A stretch of 35,600 nucleotides of DNA. Source: Candidatus Iainarchaeum sp. Its GTDB lineage: Archaea > Iainarchaeota > Iainarchaeia > JAGGVJ01. The stretch spans positions 1 through 35,600 of the forward strand of contig JAGGVJ010000005.1 of the NCBI GenBank assembly GCA_021158055.1, read 5' to 3'. A program made the translations under genes and the position numbers. The notes under the pieces are model-generated. The model had not been told where the DNA came from. It saw only the letters and a list, made by a program, of their open reading frames with translations, and ran no database searches. Below are positions 7,278 through 14,313 of the stretch, in pieces (position 1 is the stretch's first letter; each line of letters starts with the position of its first letter).

Positions 7278-8609
7278 TTATGTTCCGGGAAAACCCTGGT
7301 TTTCAAATTTTTTCATCAGCCCGCCGAGGGGACCGCGTTTTCCTTTTTTGAGCATTTTCATCATTTTCTGGGTTTTTTTGAATTCACGCAAAAGCTCGCG
7401 AATCTGCTCCGGTCTTGTGCCTGATCCCCTGCTTATGCGAAGGATTCTTGATTTGTTTAAAATATCTGAATTTAATGTCTCTTCTTCAGTCATGCTGTCT
7501 ATGATGTGCTTGAACCTCTTGAGCTTCTCCTCTGACTTTTTGAGTTCGCTTTTATCCAGCTGACCCCCAAGCCCCATCATCGAGACGACCTTGTTTAAAG
7601 GGCCAATTTTCTTTGCTGCCTCCAGCTGATCATAGAACATTTTCAAAGTAAAGTTGCCTTTCAGCAAATCTTCAGGTGAAAGGTCTGTTTCCGCTGTTAT
7701 CTCACGCACTTTTTCAAGCAGACCTTCAAGGTCTCCGTACCCCATTATTCTTGAAAGGTAGCGGTTTGCGTTGAATTCTTCGATGTCTTCAAGTTTTTCA
7801 CCGGTTCCGATAAAATAAACAGGGGATTCTGTTTTTGCGCACGCGCTTAAGACCCCCCCTCCTTTTGACGAACCGTCCATTTTTGTGACAATGACTCCGG
7901 TAACCCCCAAGGCGTCATGGAAAAGCTGCGCCTGTTTTCCTGCGCTCTGTCCCATGTCTGCTGACAGCACGAGAAGTATTTCGTGTGGCTGCAGTTTTTC
8001 TTTGATTGCCTTGATTTCAGTTATGAGTTCCTGATCAAGTCCGTGCCTTCCTGCGCTGTCAACCATTACCAGATCAAAGCCCTTGAATTTTTCAAGCCCG
8101 TGCCTGATTATCTCTACAGGGTCCTTGTTTTCAGGTTCACCATAGTATGGCACGTTGATTTTCTCGGCGTTTTGTTTGAGTTGTTCAAACGCCGCAGGCC
8201 TCCAGACATCTGCTGCTATGAGCCCGGTTTTCAAACCGCGTTTTGAGTAGTACTTTCCAAGTTTTGCAGTGGTTGTTGTTTTTCCTGCCCCGAACATCCC
8301 TACAAGAAGAACTTTTTTCCCGCGCGCGTCAAAAGTTTTTTTGGATTCGCCTCCAAGCACTTCAACGAGTTCGTCGTAAAATATCTTGACCAGCTGTTCT
8401 TTTCCTGAAAGCCCCATCATGGTTTTTTCCTTGAGGGCTCTTTTTTCTATTTTTTTTGATATTTCAAGGACTGTCTTTATGTTCACGTCGCTTTGAATGA
8501 GTGCACGCTGCATTTCCTTGATTACTTCTTTGACTGTTTTTTCGTCAATGAAAGTGGAGCCGCGTATTTTGTCCATTACCCCTTTTAGTTTTGTCCCAAG
8601 AAAATTCAT
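7278..8609 (-). CDS. srp54: Signal recognition particle GTPase SRP54
   Basis: SRP54 binds signal sequences and SRP RNA and docks with FtsY by paired GTP hydrolysis. The N domain occupies about the first 95 residues. The GTPase has a P-loop GMFGAGKTT near 104-112 (many relatives have GLQGSGKTT), DVWRPAA, the G3 motif DSAGR and TKMDGSSKGGG. The methionine-rich M domain at the end contains SRILRISRGSGTRPEQI, followed by QKMMKMLKKGKRGPLGG. The start chosen is ATG 8609; a TTG three codons upstream is possible. A TATA-like stretch lies about 20-25 bases upstream, so the mRNA may be nearly leaderless. The SRP receptor gene ftsY is in the next cluster downstream. Confidence 0.96.
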   Translation of the reverse strand: MNFLGTKLKGVMDKIRGSTFIDEKTVKEVIKEMQRALIQSDVNIKTVLEISKKIEKRALKEKTMMGLSGKEQLVKIFYDELVEVLGGESKKTFDARGKKVLLVGMFGAGKTTTTAKLGKYYSKRGLKTGLIAADVWRPAAFEQLKQNAEKINVPYYGEPENKDPVEIIRHGLEKFKGFDLVMVDSAGRHGLDQELITEIKAIKEKLQPHEILLVLSADMGQSAGKQAQLFHDALGVTGVIVTKMDGSSKGGGVLSACAKTESPVYFIGTGEKLEDIEEFNANRYLSRIMGYGDLEGLLEKVREITAETDLSPEDLLKGNFTLKMFYDQLEAAKKIGPLNKVVSMMGLGGQLDKSELKKSEEKLKRFKHIIDSMTEEETLNSDILNKSRILRISRGSGTRPEQIRELLREFKKTQKMMKMLKKGKRGPLGGLMKKFENQGFPGT

Positions 8610-8873
8610 TTTGATCAACGGTATTTATTTTGTCTTTTTATTTTGTCCTTAATAGTTTACTGTTTTTCAGCAATTTAATTGTTTTTCAGCATTGATTTTT
8701 GTTTGCCAATCGGCCATTGCCTGCTTTGCTGTTGGCAATTGTTTGTTTTGCCTGCTTTGCTGTTTTGTTTTAATGATTTCCTTTATAACTTTATAATATA
8801 GTATTTGGCTTTTATTACTTCTTTTATTACTATTTGTTTGTCTTCAGGCACTTTTTTTGTCTCAAGACAAACA

Positions 8874-8881
8874 TTTAAATA
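8874..8881 (+). promoter_or_regulatory. TATA box for a putative RNA gene
   Basis: TTTAAATA at 8874-8881 is a near-ideal archaeal TATA box. A start about 25 bases later would fall at 8901-8905, directly at GTGATGA (8903-8909). No protein-coding frame follows, which points to an RNA gene. Confidence 0.5.
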
Positions 8882-8900
8882 GCTGCTCTTCTAAGTTTTC

Positions 8901-9092
8901 TAGTGATGAGTATTATAGTCCCTACACCGAAGGCTAAGTGGAATTCAATGTATGCCTTTAGAGGCATTTGTACAGTCTTGGGAGTGTGGGGGATGAAGGT
9001 ATCTCATTAAAAGATTACCCGACCCGAAATAACTCAGATAAGTAACTTTTGGTTGATTGGGGGTCTAAAGCTCCTTCTTTAGTATTTTTCTT
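8901..9092 (+). ncRNA. Putative structured non-coding RNA, about 190 nt
   Basis: The stretch has its own TATA box and several hairpins: ATGCCT (8952-8957)/AGGCAT (8962-8967), with the outer TGTA/TACA arms extending it, and CTAAAG (9065-9070)/CTTTAG (9077-9082), the latter followed by a T-rich tract like a terminator. It starts with GTGATGA, a C-box-like motif, but I see no matching CTGA D box at the right distance, so it is not a standard C/D guide RNA. The SRP54 gene next door invites the idea of SRP RNA, but the helix 8 signature is absent. Identity unknown. Confidence 0.4.
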
Positions 9093-9124
9093 CTATATTT
9101 GTACCCATTTATAGATTTGGGGGA

Positions 9125-9163
9125 CTCTAAGGGCTTCTTTACCAAAAAGCTTTTATATTAGAG
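9125..9163 (+). other. Nested hairpin
   Basis: CTCTAA (9125-9130) pairs with TTAGAG (9158-9163), and AAGGGCTT (9129-9136) can pair with AAGCTTTT (9147-9154) with two G-U pairs; the two overlap slightly, so the helix is nearly continuous. The 3' arm includes TTTTATATT, which could also act as a TATA box for the next element, whose start would then fall near 9182. Confidence 0.35.
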
Positions 9164-9181
9164 GGGTTATATGTTTAAGTG

Positions 9182-9360
9182 TGGAGGTGGTTGAAGGTCT
9201 GGTTTGGTTTTGCCGGACAAACAACACACATAAGAATAATTGAGAGTGTGCGACGGGAACCATGGCCAAGGTCACCCAGCTAAATGGGAAATCACTGAAG
9301 AAGTGGCAAAAGGTTTTAGTCGATATATCAATTTGTAAAGGCGGGGTTTCCCTGCCTTTT
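9182..9360 (+). ncRNA. RNA-like element, copy 1, with terminator hairpin
   Basis: This carries the 19-base sequence AGAGTGTGCGACGGGAACC (9243-9261), then local hairpins CCCA/TGGG and CACT/AGTG, then a block TGAAGAAGTGGCAAAAGG... at 9296-9320. It ends in a strong hairpin, AGGCGGGG (9339-9346), TTT, CCCTGCCT (9350-9357), followed by T4 (9357-9360) and TATATT. Blocks recur in the same order at 9442-9511. Two short open frames exist, TTG 9191-9283 (30 aa) after GGAGGTGG, and ATG 9262-9387 (41 aa), but the hairpin and T-tract lie inside the second, so an RNA is favoured. Confidence 0.45.
9339..9360 (+). terminator. Hairpin with T-tract
   Basis: An 8-bp stem with one G-U pair and a TTT loop (9339-9357) is followed directly by a run of T. 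It looks like an intrinsic terminator for the element starting near 9182. Confidence 0.5.
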
Positions 9361-9441
9361 TATATTATTTTAACTATTAAAATTTAATAGCTATTTAAAC
9401 CCAGTTATCACTGTTTTAGCAGTTTTTATCAGAATTTGAAA

Positions 9442-9553
9442 AGAGTGTGCGACGGGAACCGTGTTTGAAGAGCGCCAGGTTTTAAGTAGGAAGGCGGTTC
9501 AAGTGATTCCCATCAAGCTTTGAGAATTCGTAGCATTATTTATGTGGATTCTC
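9442..9553 (+). ncRNA. RNA-like element, copy 2
   Basis: The identical 19-base sequence is at 9442-9460, followed after four bases by TGAAGAGCGCCAGGTTTTAA (9466-9485) and GGCGG (9493-9497), matching the order of blocks in copy 1 but without a 34-base insert. GAACCG (9456-9461) can pair with CGGTTC (9495-9500), and GGGAA with TTCCC. A further hairpin, GAGAATTC (9522-9529)/GGATTCTC (9546-9553), could close the unit. TATTTAAAC near 9391-9399 could be its TATA box. A 20-codon frame, GTG 9461 to TGA 9523, begins exactly where the ATG lies in copy 1. Confidence 0.4.
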
Positions 9554-9694
9554 CTTTATAAATCTTCCCCAATGTTTTTCGTTGTTTGCCGATACTTTTG
9601 GGCATCCGGGCGGATTTAATATGCGTTCAGCACATGTTTTTTTGTTTGTGTGTTTGCCGGTTGGTTTTTTTCAGAATTATCTTGCAAGATTCGG

Positions 9695-10282
9695 TTAGAT
9701 TAATAAATATATTGCAAGCACAACAAGTATCCTTGAAAGCACCGCAAGTTCGGTCTTGTTGGTTTTGTAAACAATTGCACCAAGTACGAGCCCTTCAGTT
9801 GCCGCAAATAACACGTTTCCAATCATTATGCCGTTGAAAAGCGTTGTTGCAGTCTGGCTCAATGCAAACAAAGCGGTTGTTATTGTTATTGCTGCTTTTG
9901 GGTTCATTTTGCAGCAGAAAAGTTTTTGAAGTGTTCCTCTCCAGAAAAATTCCTGCGCTGTCACAAACAAGAGAGTTCCCGCGAGAACCATCAGATCCAG
10001 TTCGTGCACAGGCCTGTTGAAAAACATGCCGATGCCGATGAATGCAACTGCAAGTGCCGCTGAAGCCGCAAGGCTTATTGCCACCCCGTTTTTGTCAGGC
10101 AGTTTTGGCTCAAAGTTCAGGGTGTAATTTTTTGAATATTTTTTTGTGAAAAAAACAAACGCCCCCAGCATAATGACTGCACTGAATACGTTTGCGATTA
10201 CGTCGTTTAGAAGAGAAAGACCGATAACAATTAAGGCAGTAAAAAATACCAGCCCGAAACTTCCTTTTTGATACCAAAGCAT
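9695..10282 (-). CDS. CPBP/CAAX-protease-like membrane protein, probably inactive
   Basis: The 195-residue protein is made of about six membrane segments and resembles the CPBP (Abi/CAAX-type) family: TAQEFFWRGTLQ at 108-119 corresponds to motif EExxxR, and FALSQTAT (139-146) to FxxxH. But the first glutamate is Q110 and the catalytic histidine is Q143, and the usual C-terminal HxxxN is not visible. It is therefore likely a non-catalytic relative, or the assignment is loose. It starts two bases after the ftsY stop, so it is cotranscribed with the targeting cluster. The role is unknown; prenyl-protein or bacteriocin-related functions of the family should not be assumed. Confidence 0.7.
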   Translation of the reverse strand: MLWYQKGSFGLVFFTALIVIGLSLLNDVIANVFSAVIMLGAFVFFTKKYSKNYTLNFEPKLPDKNGVAISLAASAALAVAFIGIGMFFNRPVHELDLMVLAGTLLFVTAQEFFWRGTLQKLFCCKMNPKAAITITTALFALSQTATTLFNGIMIGNVLFAATEGLVLGAIVYKTNKTELAVLSRILVVLAIYLLI

Positions 10283-10284
10283 GT

Positions 10285-11505
10285 TTACTCCTCCACAAGA
10301 TTTTCCGCGAATTCACCTGATTTAAATTTTTTTAAGTCAAAAAGTTCCTGCCCGGTGCCAAAAAAAGCAATCGGCACATGGCTTGAGTGAAATATTGACA
10401 GTGCTGTCCCTCCCTTTACATCTGTGTCAAGCTTGGTTAATATAACTGCGTTTACGTTTGATATTCTCTTGAATGTGTTTATCTGATTGATTATCCCGTG
10501 GCCGGATATTGATTCGCCCACGAACACGGTAAAATCAGGTTTTGACACCTTGACTATTTTGTCAAGCTCCTGCATTAGGTTGTGGCTTGTGTCTTGTCTT
10601 CCCGCAGTGTCTATCAAAACTGCGTCGATTTTTTTTGATTCCGCGGATCTGACCGCGTCAAAAACCACGGCTGCAGGGTCAGCGCCGTAGTCGTGCTTAA
10701 TGAGTTTAATGTCAAGGTTTTTTGCATGGGTTTCAAGCTGTTGAATGGCTGCTGCCCTGAATGTATCTGCCGCGCAAAGAATTGAATTTGTTGAATTGTC
10801 TTTTAGCATTTTTGCTATTTTTGCAATGGTGGTTGTTTTTCCGGCTCCGTTGGGACCGACGAAAAGGACAACGACGGGTTTTTTTCCAGCTGAAGCGCTT
10901 TTGATTTCTCCGATGAGGTCAAATTCGCTTCCCTGCATTGTTTCAAGCAGCACTTTTTTTATTTCCTGTCTGATTCTGCGGGAAATGTTTTCGCCTCTTT
11001 TTATTTCAAGCCCTTCAAGGTGTTCCCCGATATCATGGTTGATTTGCCGGGCGCAGTCCATGGAAACATCGCTTTCAATGAGCCCCAGTTCCAGTTCAAA
11101 CAATGCGTCCTTGAAGTCCTCTTTTTTGACTTTTATGCTCCCGAACACGCTTTGTTTTATTTTGGAAATTGTGTTCAGGCCAAATGTTTTTCCCCGGGAG
11201 ACACCTGTTTTTTCAGCAGGTGTTTCTTTGGCTTCCGCTGGTTTTTCACTGGTTTCCTGTGTGTCTTGCTGAATCAGTTTTTCTTCAGGCACGGCAAGTT
11301 GGGTTTTTGTTTCCGGTGCAACGGGTTCAGTGCCTGTTTTTGGCTCAGGCGCTTCAACTTCGCGTTCGTCGGGAGTGGGTTTTGTTTCCTGAAACGGTTT
11401 TTCAGGCTCTTCAAAAGTTTTTTCAAGCGGTTCCGGAGCAGCAGGGGGTTTATGCGATACTTGTCTGGTGAATTTTTCAATTTTTTTCTTGAGAAAATCA
11501 AACAT
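10285..11505 (-). CDS. ftsY: SRP receptor GTPase FtsY
   Basis: FtsY receives the SRP-ribosome complex at the membrane and releases its cargo to the translocon. After a short basic start (MFDFLKKKIEKF), residues 20-110 form an acidic, proline/glutamate/threonine-rich linker, the A domain, longer than in many archaea. The NG domain then has LFVGPNGAGKTTTIAKIA, AADTFRAAA, DTAGRQDT and TKLDTDVKGGTALS. The sequence ends FGTGQELFDLKKF, typical of the family. It starts four bases after the prefoldin alpha stop and precedes the CPBP gene, an order (prefoldin alpha, ftsY) common in archaea. All GTPase motifs are intact. Confidence 0.96.
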   Translation of the reverse strand: MFDFLKKKIEKFTRQVSHKPPAAPEPLEKTFEEPEKPFQETKPTPDEREVEAPEPKTGTEPVAPETKTQLAVPEEKLIQQDTQETSEKPAEAKETPAEKTGVSRGKTFGLNTISKIKQSVFGSIKVKKEDFKDALFELELGLIESDVSMDCARQINHDIGEHLEGLEIKRGENISRRIRQEIKKVLLETMQGSEFDLIGEIKSASAGKKPVVVLFVGPNGAGKTTTIAKIAKMLKDNSTNSILCAADTFRAAAIQQLETHAKNLDIKLIKHDYGADPAAVVFDAVRSAESKKIDAVLIDTAGRQDTSHNLMQELDKIVKVSKPDFTVFVGESISGHGIINQINTFKRISNVNAVILTKLDTDVKGGTALSIFHSSHVPIAFFGTGQELFDLKKFKSGEFAENLVEE

Positions 11506-11509
11506 AAAA

Positions 11510-11896
11510 TCAGTTGGATTTTTTTAGTATTGCTTGTGCTTTGCTGTCAAGTGTTTTAAGCTGTCCTTCAATTATTGTAATCTGTTTTTCAATTCCCTGT
11601 TTCCTTTCAGTGACCAGTTTAACGGCTTCTTTTATGGGTTTTTCAGCAAGCACGTTCGGACCAAGGTCAATTATTACTTTTTCCTTGTCAGTTGATTTTC
11701 CTTTCAAAAAACAGCCTGATCCCAAGGGAATTAAGATATCTTCTTTTTTTTGTTTTTCAACTGACTGAAGGCTTCCAACAGTCATGTTCATTTGCGTGAC
11801 TGCCTGATGCATTGCTTCAAGCTGTTCTTTCAACTGCTGGCCCTGTTCCTGGATTGACTGCAGCAACGAAGCGTTTTGAGGGTTGCTTTCGTTCAC
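11510..11896 (-). CDS. pfdA: Prefoldin subunit alpha
   Basis: Prefoldin is a jellyfish-shaped chaperone of two alpha and four beta subunits that delivers unfolded proteins to the thermosome. The 128 residues show an N-terminal coiled coil (about 10-48), the central beta hairpins DILIPLGSGCFLKGK and KVIIDLGPNVLAEKPIKEA, and a C-terminal coiled coil (about 90-125). GTG at 11896 overlaps the L18a stop as GTGA, indicating translational coupling. The gene is in the conserved LX-prefoldin alpha-ftsY order. Confidence 0.93.
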   Translation of the reverse strand: MNESNPQNASLLQSIQEQGQQLKEQLEAMHQAVTQMNMTVGSLQSVEKQKKEDILIPLGSGCFLKGKSTDKEKVIIDLGPNVLAEKPIKEAVKLVTERKQGIEKQITIIEGQLKTLDSKAQAILKKSN

Positions 11897-12084
11897 TTGC
11901 TCTCCTCCTCTTTTGATTCCTTTACTGAGTTTATTTTTATGCCGCGCCTTTTTACTTTGTGTTTGCTTCCGATCAAGGAAAGAATTTTTTCCTCAACCAG
12001 TTCTTTGTGGCTTACTTCTATTTCTTTTGTGAATATTTTTTTCTTGTTTGAGTCAATGAATTTCCCGGAAACAATAAATTTCAT
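11893..12084 (-). CDS. rpl18a: Ribosomal protein L18Ae (LX)
   Basis: A 63-residue ribosomal protein of the archaeal large subunit. The motif KILSLIGSKHKVKRRGIKI (about residues 33-51) is the hallmark of LX, and the N-terminus MKFIVSGKF fits. A short acidic/lysine tail (KESKEEESK) follows. Its stop overlaps the start of prefoldin alpha by four bases. It is separated from aIF6 by 144 bases without an obvious gene. Confidence 0.92.
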   Translation of the reverse strand: MKFIVSGKFIDSNKKKIFTKEIEVSHKELVEEKILSLIGSKHKVKRRGIKINSVKESKEEESK

Positions 12085-12228
12085 GGTTTTTCCTCCGCGT
12101 TTCTTTTTTGTTTTTGCCTGATCAGTTTGCTTTTGTTAAAACAATGGCCTGTTTCTTCTTATAACAACAAATTGCTTCTTGTTAAAATTATCTTTGTTTT
12201 GAACGGTTTTCTTTTGCCATACCGCCTG

Positions 12229-12945
12229 TTAAACTTGCTTTTGGCTGTTTTGTCTTTTTTTTGCTTTCGGTTTTTCTTCAAACAGCAAAGCGTCGTCTAT
12301 CCTTACAAGCTCGAACCCTGTGGTGAGTTTTCCGACAACTACCCCGTGGTTGTTTGAGATTATCGAGTTTCCGACAAAGCCGTCACCGCAGTTTGCTGTT
12401 CCCATTTCCCCTTTTACCTTGAGTATTTTTTCAATTGTTTTCATTTGGTCAGGGCTTGTTTCAGGGTGGGCTAAAAAACCCTTGTTGTTTGCTATGATGG
12501 TTGACCCGACGATGTCGATTTCTCCAGTGGTTGCTATTTTGGCTTCTACATCCAGGGTTTCCTCGATTGTGTCTTTTGCATCTCTTAAAAGGAACTTGTG
12601 CGCGACTGCGCCTTTGTCGTTTGCCGCAATCATGTTGCCTATTGCCGTGTTTCTTGTCGGAACTTTTGCGGCTTCAAAGCCGGTTTCTTTTTTTATGCTT
12701 TGGATTTCGTGTTCTTCAACAGTGCTTGGCAGGAGAATCCCGTTGTTGTTTGCAGCGCAAAACACCCCGATTAAAGGGCTTTCGCAAACAGTTGTTTTTA
12801 TTGCGTTGACGTTCAGGGTTTCCTCAATTGTCTGCATTTCTTTTTTTTGCATTGATAGCGGAACCAGTGCAAATTTGTCAGTTACAAGGCAGAATATCCC
12901 GATGTATGGACTGCCGTGAAAAGAGATGTTTTTTATTGATGACAT
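12229..12945 (-). CDS. eif6: Translation initiation factor 6
   Basis: aIF6 binds the large ribosomal subunit and prevents premature joining to the small subunit. The 238-residue protein shows the fivefold pseudo-repeat of the pentein fold: each unit has a pattern like S(P/Y)IGVFC-ANN-GILLPS, seen at GSPYIGIFCLVTDKFALVP, ESPLIGVFCAANNNGILLP, NTAIGNMIAANDKGAVAH, EIDIVGSTIIANNKGFLAH and GFVGNSIISNNHGVVVG. A basic tail, KPKAKKRQN, ends it. It lies between L31e and LX as in many archaea. Confidence 0.95.
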   Translation of the reverse strand: MSSIKNISFHGSPYIGIFCLVTDKFALVPLSMQKKEMQTIEETLNVNAIKTTVCESPLIGVFCAANNNGILLPSTVEEHEIQSIKKETGFEAAKVPTRNTAIGNMIAANDKGAVAHKFLLRDAKDTIEETLDVEAKIATTGEIDIVGSTIIANNKGFLAHPETSPDQMKTIEKILKVKGEMGTANCGDGFVGNSIISNNHGVVVGKLTTGFELVRIDDALLFEEKPKAKKRQNSQKQV

Positions 12946-13011
12946 GGTTTGTCCTGTGTTCCCTGGTTGTTTTCAGCGGTTTTCTGGTTTTTAAGCAACC
13001 GGTTTTGTTGT

Positions 13012-13668
13012 TTATTTTTGAAGTATGTTTACAGTTACGTTTTCATCGGTTTTCATGGTTTTGACTGTTATCTTTGAAGGCGGGTTTCTTGCGCCTCTTT
13101 TCCAGATTTCGGTGTTTAACTCGGTTGAGATAAGAACTTTGTCAACAGGCATTTTCGTGTGCCTTGCCGCGAGCTCCCTGATTATCTTAATTGCTTTTCC
13201 TGCTCTTCTGTTCAACGGAACTTCTTTTGCTTTCCTTAGCGGGAAAGTGTGGACTCGTTCTTCAGCGATTTGTTCTTTTTTCGCAGGCGCCTTTTTCACC
13301 GGCTTTGCTTCCTTTGAGGCAACTCCTTTTTCTGTTGTTTTGGTTTCGGTTTTTGCTTTGGTTTCGGTTTTTGTGCCTGTTGTTTTGGTTTCTTCTGTGG
13401 GTTTTGGTTTTTCGGTTTCTGTTGTTTTGTTTTTTTCAACAGGTTTTTCGTTCACTTCAACATCTCCAGCAGGTTTATCTGCTTCAGCTTTTTGGGTTTC
13501 TTTTGTCTCTTTTTTTGGTTCTGTTGTTTTGGTTTCGGTTTTTGCTTTGGTTTCGGTTTTTGTGCCTGTTGTTTTGGTTTCTTCTTTTGTTTTGGTTTCT
13601 TCTGTGGGTTTTGGTTTTTCGGTTTCTGTTGTTTTGTTTTTTTCAGTTTGTGTTTTTTCTTCAGCCAT
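13012..13668 (-). CDS. rpl31e: Ribosomal protein L31e with a long repetitive N-terminal tail
   Basis: The last 80 or so residues are a normal archaeal L31e: ERVHTFPLRKAKEVPLNRRAG near the start, ELAARHTKMPVDKVLISTELN, and GARNPPSKITVKTMK. The first about 135 residues are a low-complexity tail of T, E and K with some proline, containing a duplicated segment (for example TGTKTETKAKTETKTTE occurs twice). L31e usually is about 80-90 residues, so this is an addition of more than its own length. ATG 13668 is preferred because AGGTGA lies five bases upstream; a GTG at 13677 is the alternative. The tail is presumably disordered and solvent-exposed; its effect is unknown. Confidence 0.92.
   Translation of the reverse strand: MAEEKTQTEKNKTTETEKPKPTEETKTKEETKTTGTKTETKAKTETKTTEPKKETKETQKAEADKPAGDVEVNEKPVEKNKTTETEKPKPTEETKTTGTKTETKAKTETKTTEKGVASKEAKPVKKAPAKKEQIAEERVHTFPLRKAKEVPLNRRAGKAIKIIRELAARHTKMPVDKVLISTELNTEIWKRGARNPPSKITVKTMKTDENVTVNILQK
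13332..13645 (-). repeat. Internal duplication in the L31e tail
   Basis: A 65-base stretch at 13332-13396 is repeated exactly at 13521-13585, and the following 42 bases (13397-13438) recur at 13604-13645 after an 18-base insertion in the second copy. The copies are in the same reading frame, 189 bases apart, so the tail grew by in-frame duplication, apparently recently. Confidence 0.85.
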
Positions 13669-13695
13669 GATAATCACCTATGCATTAATTGTGTT

Positions 13696-13890
13696 TTATT
13701 TTTTTGTTATTTTGAGCCGCATTGACCTGATTCCACTCCCGATGTGAGTTGTCCTCCAGTTCTTCAGCCCCATTCTTCCGCGCTTTCGCTGCCTGTTTGT
13801 TTTCATGAACACCCATATTGGCGCGTCTCTTTTTTGCTTATTTTTTTTTATAAGCGATGTTTTAAACATTGATTCCCTGTTTTTTGCCAT
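13696..13890 (-). CDS. rpl39e: Ribosomal protein L39e
   Basis: L39e is a small basic protein that lines the exit tunnel of the large subunit. The hallmark is IWVFMKTNRQRKRG followed by KNWRTTHIG (family: WVmlKTnR...WRRs). At 64 residues it is slightly longer than the usual 50 or so. The ATG at 13890 is preceded by GAGGTTATCAC. The gene is directly upstream of L31e, the standard archaeal order. Confidence 0.9.
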   Translation of the reverse strand: MAKNRESMFKTSLIKKNKQKRDAPIWVFMKTNRQRKRGRMGLKNWRTTHIGSGIRSMRLKITKK

Positions 13891-13947
13891 GTGATAACCT
13901 CTTAGTGTTTATGTTATGTGATGATACAATAATCCATTCCTTTCTTT

Positions 13948-14277
13948 TCATACTCTTTTTATGGTGGGTTCCCTTTTGTTTGCAGTGATTTTTGCCAGTA
14001 TCACTTTCAGTTGCTCGTCAGTCACTTTTGATTTTACCTGCCCTGACTGCGCAAGGTAAAGCAAAAGGTCCTCGATTTTTTCTGCTTTTGCAGGGTCTGC
14101 GAGTTTTATGTTGGTAAGCCTGGATTTTGCAGGAGCTGAAAGTATCTGTGAGACCATTGCGTTTTTTTGTTCAGACATGACCTGCTGTGCCTGTTGCTGT
14201 TCTGTGTGTTCAGCTTGCTGTTTTGAGTATTCAGAAAGTTTTTTTCGTTTTATCTCTTCAAGTGGCTCCAAACTCAA
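13948..14277 (-). CDS. PDCD5/TFAR19-family DNA-binding protein
   Basis: The 109-residue protein matches the archaeal DNA-binding PDCD5 family: an N-terminal glutamine-rich helix (about 10-38), then the three-helix core with LSAPAKSRLTNIKLADPAKAEKIEDLLLYLAQSGQVKSKVTDEQLKVIL. The core phrase of R-L-x-N-I with a following KA...E..L....QSGQ is characteristic. The start is TTG at 14277. It is always found near S19e and L39e in archaea, but the exact role is unclear. Confidence 0.92.
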   Translation of the reverse strand: MSLEPLEEIKRKKLSEYSKQQAEHTEQQQAQQVMSEQKNAMVSQILSAPAKSRLTNIKLADPAKAEKIEDLLLYLAQSGQVKSKVTDEQLKVILAKITANKREPTIKRV

Positions 14278-14313
14278 TCAACCCCGTGCCGTGCTTTGAA
14301 ACGCCGGAAACAA

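Larger units (their letters stand above)
8610..9694. other. Long gap between SRP54 and the CPBP gene
   Basis: No convincing protein gene is found in this stretch of over 1 kb. 8620-8870 is T-rich and repetitive. From 8874 onward there are a TATA box, several hairpins, T-tracts and two related copies of an RNA-like element, described separately. I searched by eye for SRP RNA (helix 8 GGAA-loop with AGCAG), RNase P RNA (GAGGAAAGUC-type core) and tRNAs and did not find convincing matches. 9555-9694 shows nothing I can interpret beyond TTTATAAATC at 9554-9563. Confidence 0.6.

Noticed and set aside
9191-9283. 30-residue ORF from TTG after GGAGGTGG
   Set aside because: The ribosome-binding site is too close, composition is unremarkable, and it overlaps the repeated RNA-like blocks; kept only as a note.
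8901-9360. SRP RNA or RNase P RNA next to SRP54
   Set aside because: The conserved GGAA/AGCAG helix 8 pattern and the RNase P core sequence were not found by eye on either strand; profile searches would decide.
9466-9511. tRNA-like stretch with GAGCGCC and GGTTCAAGT
   Set aside because: The bases beside the supposed T-loop (GGCGG and GATTC) do not pair, and no anticodon or acceptor stem can be formed.
13025-13747. Long open frame opposite the L31e gene
   Set aside because: It is the reverse reading of the T/E/K-rich repeats (V, F and S-rich) and overlaps clear ribosomal protein genes.
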